Part shown: piece by piece, positions 8,777 through 16,501 of the stretch
How the letters are laid out: each line of letters opens with the position of its first letter
Position numbering within the stretch: position 1 is the stretch's first letter
Origin: CAZQDP01 sp964592375
GTDB lineage: Bacteria; Bacillota; Clostridia; RUG12999
Length of the DNA stretch: 31,995 bases
Reading direction: 5' to 3'
NCBI GenBank assembly: GCA_964592375.1
Contig: CAZQDP010000019.1
Coordinates: forward strand, 1 to 31,995
Made by a program: the position numbers and the translations under genes
The notes under the pieces: model-generated
Database searches by the model: none
Told to the model about the DNA's origin: nothing
The model's input: the letters and a program-made list of their open reading frames with translations, nothing else

Positions 8777-8805
8777 TTGACGAAGTGCAAACTATGTATT
8801 ATAAT
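8777..8805 (+). promoter_or_regulatory. Sigma-A-type promoter of serC-serA
   Basis: TTGACG (8777-8782), a 17-bp spacer and TATAAT (8800-8805). The transcript would start near 8812, giving a leader of about 85 nt. I see no T-box or known riboswitch core in that leader. Confidence 0.85.
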
Positions 8806-8895
8806 GATAGAAAAGCATAGAGAGTTTGCTCATAAAAGCAAGAGAGAGAATAAGTAAATAAGCAGACGTGATTTGAATTTAACGGAGGAATATGT

Positions 8896-9981
8896 ATGAA
8901 CAACAGAGTGTATAACTTTTCAGCGGGACCATCCATGCTTCCGGAGGAAGCGTTAGAAAGAGCATCCGGCGAAATGCTAAACTACAAAAATTCAGGTATG
9001 AGCGTGATGGAGATGAGTCATCGCTCAAAGGTGTATGAAGAAATTATTTTTGGCGCCATGGCTAAGCTTCGCACAATCATGTCTATTCCGGAGCAATATA
9101 AAATACTGTTCTTGCAAGGTGGAGCTTCCACGCAATTTGCGGCTGTTCCTTTAAATTTGATGAATAAAAATGGCAAGGCGGATTATATCCTAACCGGTCA
9201 GTTTGCCACAAAGGCATATGAAGAAGCAAAAAAGTATGGGCAGGTCAATGTAGCTGCCTCCAGCAAGGATAAAAATTTTACATACATCCCAAAGCAAAGT
9301 GAGCTTTCGCTCTCTGATGATGCGGATTACGTACATATTTGCTTTAATAATACGATTTTTGGAACCAAGTGGAATTATATCCCTAGCACAGGCGATATTC
9401 CTTTGGTGGCCGATATATCCTCTTGTATTTTATCCGAGCCGATAGATGTTTCGCGGTTTGGCCTCCTTTATGCAGGGGCACAGAAAAATATGGCTCCTGC
9501 AGGTCTTACGGTTGTCATTGTGCGTGAAGATCTTTTGGGAAATGTAGCACCAAGCACCCCTACCATGCTGGATTATAAAATCATGGCAGAGAATGATTCA
9601 ATGTATAACACGCCGCCATGCTATTCTATTTATATGTGTTCGCTTGTGCTAGATTGGATAGAGAAATTAGGCGGACTTCGTGCCATGCAGAAAATCAATG
9701 AAGACAAAGCCGCCATTTTGTACGACTATCTTGATCAAAGCCACTTATTTAGTGCACCCGTGGAAAAAGACTGCAGGTCCATCATGAACGTAACGTTTGT
9801 GACAGGTAGTGAGGAGCTTGATAATCGCTTCGTCAAGGAAGCTGCGGGCGCAGGTTTTGTGAATTTAAAAGGGCACAGAAGCGTAGGCGGTATGCGTGCG
9901 AGCATTTACAATGCAATGCCGACGCAAGGCATTATAGACCTTGTTGCATTTATGAAAGAGTTTGAGCTAAATAACAAATAA
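8896..9981 (+). CDS. serC: Phosphoserine aminotransferase
   Basis: PLP enzyme converting 3-phosphohydroxypyruvate and glutamate to O-phosphoserine and 2-oxoglutarate, the second step of serine synthesis. Its 361 aa are the usual length. It opens with the family segment YNFSAGPSMLPEEAL, and the PLP lysine is K197 in LLYAGAQKNMAPAG. The C terminus carries the family GHRSVGGMRASIYNAMP segment. GGAGG lies 7 nt ahead of the ATG. It is the first gene after the promoter at 8777-8805 and serA follows after a 12-nt gap, so the two consecutive pathway steps are co-transcribed. A gene for phosphoserine phosphatase is not in the window. Confidence 0.97.
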   Translation: MNNRVYNFSAGPSMLPEEALERASGEMLNYKNSGMSVMEMSHRSKVYEEIIFGAMAKLRTIMSIPEQYKILFLQGGASTQFAAVPLNLMNKNGKADYILTGQFATKAYEEAKKYGQVNVAASSKDKNFTYIPKQSELSLSDDADYVHICFNNTIFGTKWNYIPSTGDIPLVADISSCILSEPIDVSRFGLLYAGAQKNMAPAGLTVVIVREDLLGNVAPSTPTMLDYKIMAENDSMYNTPPCYSIYMCSLVLDWIEKLGGLRAMQKINEDKAAILYDYLDQSHLFSAPVEKDCRSIMNVTFVTGSEELDNRFVKEAAGAGFVNLKGHRSVGGMRASIYNAMPTQGIIDLVAFMKEFELNNK

Positions 9982-9993
9982 AGGGTGGGGAAT

Positions 9994-11157
9994 ATGTATA
10001 AAATTCAGACACTGAATAAAATCGCAAAATGCGGAATATCGAATTTTGACAGCAAAAAATATACGATATCGGATGATGAAAAAAATCCGGATGCCATTGT
10101 GCTGCGCAGTGCGGATATGCATCAAATGGAGTTGCCGGAGAGTTTGAAGGCAATTGCAAGAGCCGGAGCAGGTGTGAACAATATTCCTGTGGAGAAATGT
10201 AGTGAAAAAGGCATTGTGGTCTTTAATACGCCGGGAGCCAATGCAAATGCAGTGAAGGAACTTGTGATGGCAGGTCTTCTTCTCTCTTCCAGGAAAATTG
10301 TCGATGCAGTCAACTGGGCGCAGACATTAAAGGGTAAAGGCGATGAGGTACCAAAGCTCGTGGAAAAGGGAAAGTCGGCTTTTGCAGGTCCTGAAATTGA
10401 AGGCAAAACACTAGGCATTATTGGCCTTGGCGCAATCGGAGTGATGGCTGCAAATGCTGCACATGGACTTGGAATGGATGTAATCGGGTATGATCCATAC
10501 ATCTCTATTGATGCCGCATGGGGACTAAGTCGCCATGTCAAAAAGGCTGTCGATATGAAAATGGTCTTTGAAAAATCCGATTATATTACGCTCCATGTGC
10601 CACTGAACAATGAAACACGTGGCATGATTGGAACGGGTAGCATAGCCTCTATGAAAAAAGGCGTGAGGATTTTGAATTTTTCCCGTGCCGAGCTGGTAGA
10701 TGATGATGCCATGGAAGCAGCACTTTTGGCCGACAAAATATCCTGTTATGTGACCGATTTTCCAAACGATAGAGTGATTGGCATGAAGAATGTGCTTGCC
10801 ATTCCTCATCTTGGCGCATCTACTCCCGAATCGGAGGATAATTGTGCGGTGATGGCAGTGCGGCAAATGGCAGAGTTCCTAGAAAGTGGCAATATTACAA
10901 ACTCTGTAAACTATCCGGAATGTGCTATGCCAAAGAGTGCCGCGCATCGCTTGTGTGTTCATCATAAAAATATACCCAATATGATTACACAAATCACCAA
11001 TGTCTTTGCGGCAAAGGGTATCAATATCGAAGACTTTATCAATAAATCAAGAAAAGATTATGCGTATACCATGTTGGATACAAACAGTGATATTTCCGAT
11101 GATGATATGGATGACCTGAAGAAAATCGAGGGAATACTATGCGTAAGAGTAATCTAG
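9994..11157 (+). CDS. serA: D-3-phosphoglycerate dehydrogenase, short ACT-type
   Basis: NAD-dependent oxidation of 3-phosphoglycerate to 3-phosphohydroxypyruvate, the first step of serine synthesis, directly before the SerC step. It has 387 aa. The Rossmann motif is GLGAIG near residue 144 and a C-terminal ACT domain covers about residues 318-387, usual for serine feedback. The catalytic Arg is R231 (NFSRAEL) and the His is H272 (PHLGASTPES). The catalytic Glu position, 28 residues after the Arg, appears to be D259 (DFPND), and the loop between Arg and His is shorter than in E. coli SerA; this fits a short clostridial subfamily. ATG 9994 is preferred over GTG 9985, which lies inside the GGGTGGGG ribosome-binding site. 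Its 3' end overlaps ctpA by 19 nt. Confidence 0.92.
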   Translation: MYKIQTLNKIAKCGISNFDSKKYTISDDEKNPDAIVLRSADMHQMELPESLKAIARAGAGVNNIPVEKCSEKGIVVFNTPGANANAVKELVMAGLLLSSRKIVDAVNWAQTLKGKGDEVPKLVEKGKSAFAGPEIEGKTLGIIGLGAIGVMAANAAHGLGMDVIGYDPYISIDAAWGLSRHVKKAVDMKMVFEKSDYITLHVPLNNETRGMIGTGSIASMKKGVRILNFSRAELVDDDAMEAALLADKISCYVTDFPNDRVIGMKNVLAIPHLGASTPESEDNCAVMAVRQMAEFLESGNITNSVNYPECAMPKSAAHRLCVHHKNIPNMITQITNVFAAKGINIEDFINKSRKDYAYTMLDTNSDISDDDMDDLKKIEGILCVRVI

Positions 11158-12563
11158 TTCATTGTTTATTATCTATTTTCATTGTCTTGAGCTTACTGCT
11201 TTGCCCGGTGGTTTATGCAGAGGAAAATGGGGCGAAAAACTATGATGAGATAAAAAAATTCATCATGGATAATTATCGTTTTGACATTTCTAGCAGTGAG
11301 CTGGATCGCGTCGCACTGATGGAAATTCTTAAAAATCACCCCGAATTATGGGAAGAAGCAATGAGCGGCATGCTAGACGCACTGGATCCTTACAGCACCT
11401 ACCTTGATAAGGATGAGTACAAGGCGTGGATGGACAATGTGGGGGGAACCTTTGCCGGCATTGGCGTGAGCATTGAAAAAAGCGGCGAATATATTGTGAT
11501 CATTGGACTGATGGAAAATTCACCTGCGCAGAAGGCCGGTATCAAAGTAGGCGATAGAATACTTGCTGTAGATGGCACGGATGTGCGCGGCTATGAGATG
11601 GATCAAATTAAAAAGGTCGTTATGGGCGAGGCAGGCACCAAGGTTACGCTAAAAATGCAGCGTGATAATGTGGATATATTGGAGTTTGAAGTTGTGCGTG
11701 AGAGCATTGCGTTATCTACCGTTTTTGCAGAAACAAAAGAAAATGGCACAGTGGGATATTTGCGCATTACCCAATTTGCAACCAATACACCCGAGCAGGT
11801 GAAAAAGGCTTTGGAGGATTTTAAAGGTGCCGGCATTTCCAAGCTCATTTTAGATTTGCGGAATAACCCCGGCGGCGAACGGGATGCAGTGATGCAAATT
11901 GCAGAAATGTTTATGCCAGAAGGACCGATTGCCCATTTGGAATTTAAAAAGACAGAGTTTAAAAAAACCTATAGTTCCAAGAACACGGCGCCATATGATT
12001 TCAATATGGTCGTGCTCATTAACCAATTCAGTGCAAGTGCATCGGAGCTACTTGCAGGTGCGCTGAAGGATTCAAAAGAAGGGGTGCTGGTCGGTCGCAC
12101 AACCTTTGGTAAAGGCACGGTACAGACCATTGTGCCCTTAAAAACTGGCGGCGGCATCAAAATGACAATTGCGACCTATACCACCGCAGGTGGGCATGAG
12201 GTCAACGGCGTGGGTGTCTCTGCGGATTACACGATTGTCAATACCATCTATCCGGCAGGAGAATACCCATATTTTAATGTATTTCAATATGAAACGGAAA
12301 TTGGAGATGGGAGCAATCGTGAAACGGTGTTGGCATTGCAGCAACGGCTTATGCTACTTGGTTTGTTAAGCGAAAAAGCACTCAGTGGCGTGTATGATGA
12401 GGCAACCCGAAATGCAGTGCTTACATTTCAAAAAAAGCAGGAATTTGAGCAAAATGGCCGTGCGGATATTTATGTCCAAATGGCGATAGATAATGCCACT
12501 TATGACATGAAAGTAGAGGATGACTTACAGTACAAGAAAGCAATTGCGCTACTCGCAGGCTAA
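11139..12563 (+). CDS. C-terminal processing protease, S41 family, with PDZ and PG-binding domain
   Basis: Exported serine protease of the CtpA/CtpB/Tsp type, 474 aa. The signal peptide covers about residues 1-27 (..LLLCPVVYA). The PDZ domain is around 95-175 (FAGIGVSIEKS..NSPAQKAGIKVGDRILAVDG) and the S41 core around 195-370, with the Ser-Lys dyad S300 in FSASASELLAGAL and K325 in TFGKGTVQ, 25 residues apart as in Tsp. Residues ~385-470 form a peptidoglycan-binding type 1 domain (NRETVLALQQRLMLLGLL..), so it probably acts at the cell wall. GAGGGA stands 5 nt before the ATG, inside the end of serA. Sporulation CtpB has a similar architecture, but this could be a vegetative homologue. Confidence 0.93.
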   Translation: MRKSNLVHCLLSIFIVLSLLLCPVVYAEENGAKNYDEIKKFIMDNYRFDISSSELDRVALMEILKNHPELWEEAMSGMLDALDPYSTYLDKDEYKAWMDNVGGTFAGIGVSIEKSGEYIVIIGLMENSPAQKAGIKVGDRILAVDGTDVRGYEMDQIKKVVMGEAGTKVTLKMQRDNVDILEFEVVRESIALSTVFAETKENGTVGYLRITQFATNTPEQVKKALEDFKGAGISKLILDLRNNPGGERDAVMQIAEMFMPEGPIAHLEFKKTEFKKTYSSKNTAPYDFNMVVLINQFSASASELLAGALKDSKEGVLVGRTTFGKGTVQTIVPLKTGGGIKMTIATYTTAGGHEVNGVGVSADYTIVNTIYPAGEYPYFNVFQYETEIGDGSNRETVLALQQRLMLLGLLSEKALSGVYDEATRNAVLTFQKKQEFEQNGRADIYVQMAIDNATYDMKVEDDLQYKKAIALLAG

Positions 12564-12576
12564 AGGAGGGGCACAT

Positions 12577-13182
12577 ATGAACAGCCAAAAGCTTGGTCTT
12601 AGAAGCATGGCCGTAGCAGGAATATTATCCGGGCTAACCATGATTATGGGTGCTTTCGGATTTGGATTTATTCCACTGCCGACCATCAAAGCGACGATTA
12701 TGCACCTTCCGGTTATCATCGGTGCCATTGTGGAAGGTCCGGTTGTCGGCGGAATGATTGGTCTTATTTTCGGGCTCTTTAGCATGTACCAAAATGCCAC
12801 GGCGCCTACCTTGCTCTCGCCAATGTTTTTAAACCCTTTGGTTTCTGTGTTACCTCGAATAATCATTGGCATTACCGCTTACTATGTATATCGGTCACTT
12901 AAAATGCGCAATACCTATTTGGCAATCGGCGCAGGGGCAGTGGTGGGCTCACTTACCAATACCGCAGGTGTGCTTGGCATGATCTATCTACTGTACAAAG
13001 AAGGATATGCAAATATAAAGGGAATTTCTTTGGAAGCGGTTGCAGGCTATCTGGGTACAGCCGCCGTTGTCAATGGTTTGCCGGAGGCAATTATCGCTGC
13101 AATTATCACCATTCCGGTTGTGATAGCAGTACTCAAAGTAGAAAAACCAAAAGCAAGGACGGATAAAAATGAACACAATTGA
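12577..13182 (+). CDS. ECF transporter S component (membrane)
   Basis: Substrate-binding membrane subunit of an energy-coupling-factor vitamin transporter, 201 aa with about five or six hydrophobic helices. Typical S-component features are the small-residue-rich first helix (GLRSMAVAGILSGLTMIMG), the segment PTIKATIMHLPVIIGAIVEGPVVGG, and the long Gly/Ala-rich later helices. The substrate cannot be read from the sequence. No EcfA ATPase or EcfT gene is nearby, so it probably shares a module encoded elsewhere (group II). ATG 12577 is chosen because AAAGGAGGGG lies directly upstream; it begins 13 nt after the ctpA stop. Its 3' end overlaps lgt by 14 nt. Confidence 0.85.
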   Translation: MNSQKLGLRSMAVAGILSGLTMIMGAFGFGFIPLPTIKATIMHLPVIIGAIVEGPVVGGMIGLIFGLFSMYQNATAPTLLSPMFLNPLVSVLPRIIIGITAYYVYRSLKMRNTYLAIGAGAVVGSLTNTAGVLGMIYLLYKEGYANIKGISLEAVAGYLGTAAVVNGLPEAIIAAIITIPVVIAVLKVEKPKARTDKNEHN

Positions 13183-13957
13183 TTTCCCGGGTCTTTTTTT
13201 AAAACTCAGTATTGATCCGGTGGCTTTTTCGTTTTTTGGTAAAGATATATACTGGTATGGCATTCTCATTGCCACTGCCATTGCCGTAGGAGCCATTTAT
13301 GCCGGAATACAGGCCAAAAAGCAAGGCCTTAACCCCGACATTATATCTGATTTGATCCTGTTTGGTCTACCGGTGGCCATTATCTGTGCAAGACTTTATT
13401 ATGTGCTCTTCTCGTGGGAGTACTATAGCAAGCATCTTGGCGAAATCATTGCTGTGTGGCAGGGCGGCATTGCCATCTATGGAGCCGTGATTGGCGCTTT
13501 TCTCACTGCATTTTTATATTGCAAGGTGAAAAAACTGTCTTTTCTGCAAATTGGCGATATGGTATCTCCTGCATTTATGATTGCACAAGCCATCGGTCGA
13601 TGGGGGAATTTTGTAAACACAGAGGCATATGGAAGGGTCACACCATTGCCGTGGAGAATGGGTTTATATGAATATGGTAATTACATCGAGGTACACCCCA
13701 CTTTTTTATATGAATCGCTTTGGAATGTAGCAGGTTTTGCGCTTTGTCTGATCATGAAGAGTAAGAAGCCGTTTCAAGGGTTTTTGTTGCTGTTTTATTT
13801 TTTCTGGTATGGACTTGGCAGACTGTGGATTGAAGGACTGCGCACGGATAGCCTCATGCTGGGCAGTGTACGCATATCGCAGGTTGTGGCATTTGTAGCC
13901 GTGGTAGCTTCAGGCATCCTTATGTATCAGTTTTGGCCAAAGCAGAAGCAGGTATGA
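13169..13957 (+). CDS. lgt: Prolipoprotein diacylglyceryl transferase
   Basis: Membrane enzyme transferring diacylglycerol from phosphatidylglycerol to the lipobox cysteine of prolipoproteins. It has 262 aa with about seven membrane helices. The Lgt signature GRWGNFVNTEAYG is present, preceded by WQGGIAIYGAVIGA and followed by HPTFLYESLWN, all diagnostic. The start overlaps the end of the ECF S-component gene by 14 nt, with AAGGACGG upstream, so the two are coupled. It is the last gene of the serC-lgt run; a weak hairpin and then the rimP promoter follow. Confidence 0.96.
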   Translation: MNTIDFPGLFLKLSIDPVAFSFFGKDIYWYGILIATAIAVGAIYAGIQAKKQGLNPDIISDLILFGLPVAIICARLYYVLFSWEYYSKHLGEIIAVWQGGIAIYGAVIGAFLTAFLYCKVKKLSFLQIGDMVSPAFMIAQAIGRWGNFVNTEAYGRVTPLPWRMGLYEYGNYIEVHPTFLYESLWNVAGFALCLIMKSKKPFQGFLLLFYFFWYGLGRLWIEGLRTDSLMLGSVRISQVVAFVAVVASGILMYQFWPKQKQV

Positions 13958-13969
13958 ATGGTTTTTGTG

Positions 13970-13985
13970 AAAGCTCAGGCTTTTT
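13970..13985 (+). terminator. Possible weak terminator after lgt
   Basis: A 5-bp stem (aaagc 13970-13974, gcttt 13979-13983) with a 4-nt loop and a T5 run at 13981-13985, 12 nt after the lgt stop. The stem is short, so termination is uncertain. Confidence 0.35.
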
Positions 13986-14051
13986 GCTTCGGGTAGAATA
14001 TATTTTGCAGACCCTAAAATCCGGCAACATTATTAAAATCACAAATAACAC

Positions 14052-14080
14052 TTGCAATTTGGTAAATCATGTGATATAAT
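14052..14080 (+). promoter_or_regulatory. Sigma-A-type promoter of the rimP-nusA-infB operon
   Basis: TTGCAA (14052-14057), a 17-bp spacer and TATAAT (14075-14080) place the transcript start near 14087, about 80 nt before the rimP start. Confidence 0.85.
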
Positions 14081-14107
14081 TAAGGTATTCATAAGATAAG
14101 TTGTGCT

Positions 14108-14133
14108 AAAGAGTGGGCGAGTGCCCACTCTTT
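14108..14133 (+). promoter_or_regulatory. Terminator-like hairpin in the rimP-nusA leader (attenuator candidate)
   Basis: A perfect 11-bp stem (aaagagtgggc 14108-14118 with gcccactcttt 14123-14133) has a 4-nt loop and is followed by an interrupted U tract (uuu-ac-uguuu). It lies between the promoter and the rimP ribosome-binding site. In Bacillus subtilis NusA represses its own operon through a NusA-dependent terminator in this same position; the imperfect U tract here fits that type. The function here is inferred. Confidence 0.65.
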
Positions 14134-14166
14134 ACTGTTTATTTGAGCACGAAAAGGAGGGTCAAA

Positions 14167-14622
14167 GTGAATAAAACGGAACAGCTTGTATTCGACAAAT
14201 CCATCCCACTTGCCGCAAAGTGCGACTGCGAGGTATATGATGTGGAGTTTTTAAAAGAAGGCGGCGGATGGGTACTGCGCATATATATTGATAAGCCTGA
14301 GGGCATAGGGCTTGAAGACTGTGAAAAGGTAAGTCATTTGGTGAGCGATATGCTGGACGAGGAGGATCCCATTTCTCAGAATTATTGCTTGGAGGTTTCC
14401 TCACCGGGGATTAATAGAGCATTAAAGCGACCGGAGCATTTTGAAAAGGCACTGGGTCAAAGCATTGAAATCAAACTATTTGCGCCGCAAGGTGGCAGTA
14501 AGTCCATCATAGGTGAGCTTATTGAGTATAACACCAATGGCGTGATCATAAAAACAACCAACGAAACAAAAACCGTGAGCGTAGCCGATATTGCAAAGGC
14601 CAGCTTATATTTTGAATTTTAA
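14167..14622 (+). CDS. rimP: Ribosome maturation factor RimP
   Basis: Cytoplasmic 30S subunit assembly factor, 151 aa. The family core is clear: CEVYDVEFLKEGGGWVLRIYIDKPEGIGLEDCEKVSHLVSDMLD, then YCLEVSSPGINRALKRPEHF, followed by an SH3-like C-terminal domain. GTG 14167 is the start, since AAAAGGAGGG ends 6 nt before it; an in-frame ATG at 14113 lies inside the leader hairpin. It is the first gene of the operon, with nusA following after 18 nt, the standard order in Firmicutes. Confidence 0.95.
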   Translation: MNKTEQLVFDKSIPLAAKCDCEVYDVEFLKEGGGWVLRIYIDKPEGIGLEDCEKVSHLVSDMLDEEDPISQNYCLEVSSPGINRALKRPEHFEKALGQSIEIKLFAPQGGSKSIIGELIEYNTNGVIIKTTNETKTVSVADIAKASLYFEF

Positions 14623-14640
14623 AAATAGGAGGAATAAAAG

Positions 14641-15849
14641 GTGACAGAAATGTTGACTGCCCTGACAATGATTGAGAAAGAAAAGGGCATAAAGAAGGAT
14701 TTTATTATAGAGGCGCTTAAAACAGCACTTCATCATGCTTATAAAAAGAATTATAAGGATGACGGCGAAAATGTAGAAATTATTGTGGATGAAGAAACGG
14801 GAGAAATTAAGGTAACGGCCATCAAGCTTGTGGTGGAAGAACTCAGTGAAGATCCTGCCGAGGCAGTGGGGCAGATGCTGGTTGAAGATGCCAAAAAGAT
14901 TAAGAAGGCCGCAAAAGCCGGCATGGAAATCGGGGTGGAAATTCAACCACGTAATTTTGGGAGAATTGCCGCACAGACTGCGAAACAGATTATTTTGCAG
15001 AAGCTTCGCGAAGCGGAAAGAGATCAGATTTTAAAGGAATATGAGATTATCACCAATGATATTATTACCGCAACCGTGGAACGGTTTGAAAAAATTGAGC
15101 ATAAGTTTTCAGCTGATAAACCAAAGTCTATAGACGGCAAGCCAAAATTCAATGTCGTTTTAGACATTGGCAGGGCAGAAGCGATGATGCCTCCAAAGGA
15201 ACAGGTAAGCTATGAAACCTACCGTCCGCACGATAAGCTGAAGGTGTATGTTTTGGATGTAAAATCGACACCCAAAGGACCTCATATTACCGTATCTCGT
15301 ACACATCCCGATTTGGTGCGGCGTTTATTTGAAAGAGAGGTTCCCGAAATCAGAGATGGCGTAGTAGAGATTAAAGCCATTGCCAGAGAGGCCGGCATGA
15401 GAACCAAAATTGCAGTACATTCTCATGATGCGGATGTGGATCCCGTGGGAACCTGTGTTGGAAACAGAGGATCAAGGGTCAATGCCATCGTTGGCGAGCT
15501 TGGCAACGAAAAAATTGATATTATCAGATACAGTGAGGATCCGGCAGAATTTATCAGCGCCGCGCTGAGTCCTGCGAAGGTTGTGGATGTGACCATTGAC
15601 CAGATGCCAACGGGTGATCGAGGAGGTCAGGCTTCCGTGGTTGTGGTGCAATCGCAGCTTTCCCTTGCCATTGGCAAAGAAGGGCAAAACGCTCGTTTGG
15701 CGGCCAGACTGACCGGCTGGAGAATTGACATCAAGGGAGACGAAAACGCAACGGAAATGTTGCCGATGATCAGAAGAAAAAAGGAAGCTATTCACATATC
15801 CGATGATCATAAGGTGTTTAGCAGTTTTGCTGATATAAAGCTTGATTGA
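14641..15849 (+). CDS. nusA: Transcription termination/antitermination factor NusA
   Basis: RNA-polymerase-associated elongation factor that modulates pausing and termination, 402 aa. The N-terminal polymerase-binding domain spans about residues 1-125. The S1 domain region holds ITATVERFEKIEHKF..VVLDIGRAEAMMPPKEQ. The KH domains hold EVPEIRDGVVEIKAIAREAG, DPVGTCVGNRGSRVNAIVGEL and SLAIGKEGQNARLAARLTGW. It ends after KH2, as Gram-positive NusA does, without the acidic repeats of E. coli NusA. The start is GTG 14641 with TAGGAGG upstream. It is probably autoregulated through the leader hairpin at 14108-14133. Confidence 0.97.
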   Translation: MTEMLTALTMIEKEKGIKKDFIIEALKTALHHAYKKNYKDDGENVEIIVDEETGEIKVTAIKLVVEELSEDPAEAVGQMLVEDAKKIKKAAKAGMEIGVEIQPRNFGRIAAQTAKQIILQKLREAERDQILKEYEIITNDIITATVERFEKIEHKFSADKPKSIDGKPKFNVVLDIGRAEAMMPPKEQVSYETYRPHDKLKVYVLDVKSTPKGPHITVSRTHPDLVRRLFEREVPEIRDGVVEIKAIAREAGMRTKIAVHSHDADVDPVGTCVGNRGSRVNAIVGELGNEKIDIIRYSEDPAEFISAALSPAKVVDVTIDQMPTGDRGGQASVVVVQSQLSLAIGKEGQNARLAARLTGWRIDIKGDENATEMLPMIRRKKEAIHISDDHKVFSSFADIKLD

Positions 15850-15869
15850 CGGCAGGGGGTATAAAGCCG

Positions 15870-16151
15870 ATGAAGGATAAAAAGCTACCACAAAGAAAAT
15901 GTGTGGGTTGCGGCGTGATGAAAGCGAAGATGGAGCTTATCAAAATCGTATGCACGAAGCAGAGCGAAGTTTCGGTGGATGTAAAGGGCAAGGCGCCGGG
16001 CAGAGGTGCGTATGTATGTAGCGATGCTTCGTGTCTTGAAAAAGCCAAAAAAGGCAGGAAATTGGAACGAGCCTTTTCCACTGCGGTGCCCATGGAGATA
16101 TACCAAGAGATTGAAGAAATGTTAAGGAATGATGCATCGGATGGAAAATGA
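15870..16151 (+). CDS. rnpM: RNase P modulator RnpM (YlxR)
   Basis: A 93-aa protein of the YlxR/DUF448 family, recognised by PQRKCVGCGVMKAKMELIKIV and GRGAYVCSDASCLEKAKKGRKLERAF. Bacillus YlxR has been described as an RNA-binding modulator of RNase P, hence the symbol. It lies between nusA and the L7Ae-like gene, its conserved place. ATG 15870 follows CAGGGGG at a 10-nt spacing; an in-frame TTG at 15846 overlapping the nusA stop is less likely. Confidence 0.93.
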   Translation: MKDKKLPQRKCVGCGVMKAKMELIKIVCTKQSEVSVDVKGKAPGRGAYVCSDASCLEKAKKGRKLERAFSTAVPMEIYQEIEEMLRNDASDGK

Positions 16152-16449
16152 TAAAGTGCTTCGTTTGTTGGGACTTTGCAGAGGGGCAGGAAGCCTGGCT
16201 CTGGGTGACAGCCAAACCGAGGATGGCATCAAAAGGCGCAGATGCCACATCGTATTCATTGCAAGCGACAGCGGCGAAAACACGAGGGATAAATTTTTAA
16301 GGCTGTGTGAGCAAAATGGTATACATTGCGTGATGTGCTATAACAAGAAGCAACTGGGAGAATCAGCGGGCTTGGCGGAAAAAGCTGTGATGGGTATTTT
16401 AAGTGACGATTTTGCAAGTGGCATCATGGCGGCACTGCAAAATAAATAG
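16141..16449 (+). CDS. L7Ae/L30e-like ribosomal protein YlxQ
   Basis: About 102 aa with the L7Ae/L30e/Gadd45-like fold: KVLRLLGLCRGAGSLALGDSQTEDGIKRRRCHIVFIASDSGENT, then the C-terminal helix with KAVMGILSDDFASGI. Members bind kinked RNA such as K-turns, and the YlxQ subfamily sits in this operon in Firmicutes. Its precise role is not known. ATG 16129, 16132 and 16141 are all in frame; AAGGA at 16124-16128 is too close to the first two, and MENDKVLRLLGL matches the usual beginning of the family. It overlaps rnpM by 11 nt with this start. Confidence 0.9.
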   Translation: MENDKVLRLLGLCRGAGSLALGDSQTEDGIKRRRCHIVFIASDSGENTRDKFLRLCEQNGIHCVMCYNKKQLGESAGLAEKAVMGILSDDFASGIMAALQNK

Positions 16450-16501
16450 AAAGCCCATGATAGATAGCCGGTAGGAAACTACAGAATGGAGAATGCGAAA
16501 T

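Noticed and set aside
8806..8895. A T-box or other riboswitch in the serC leader
   Set aside because: The leader is only about 85 nt and shows just a 5-bp stem (ttgct/agcaa); no conserved core is present.
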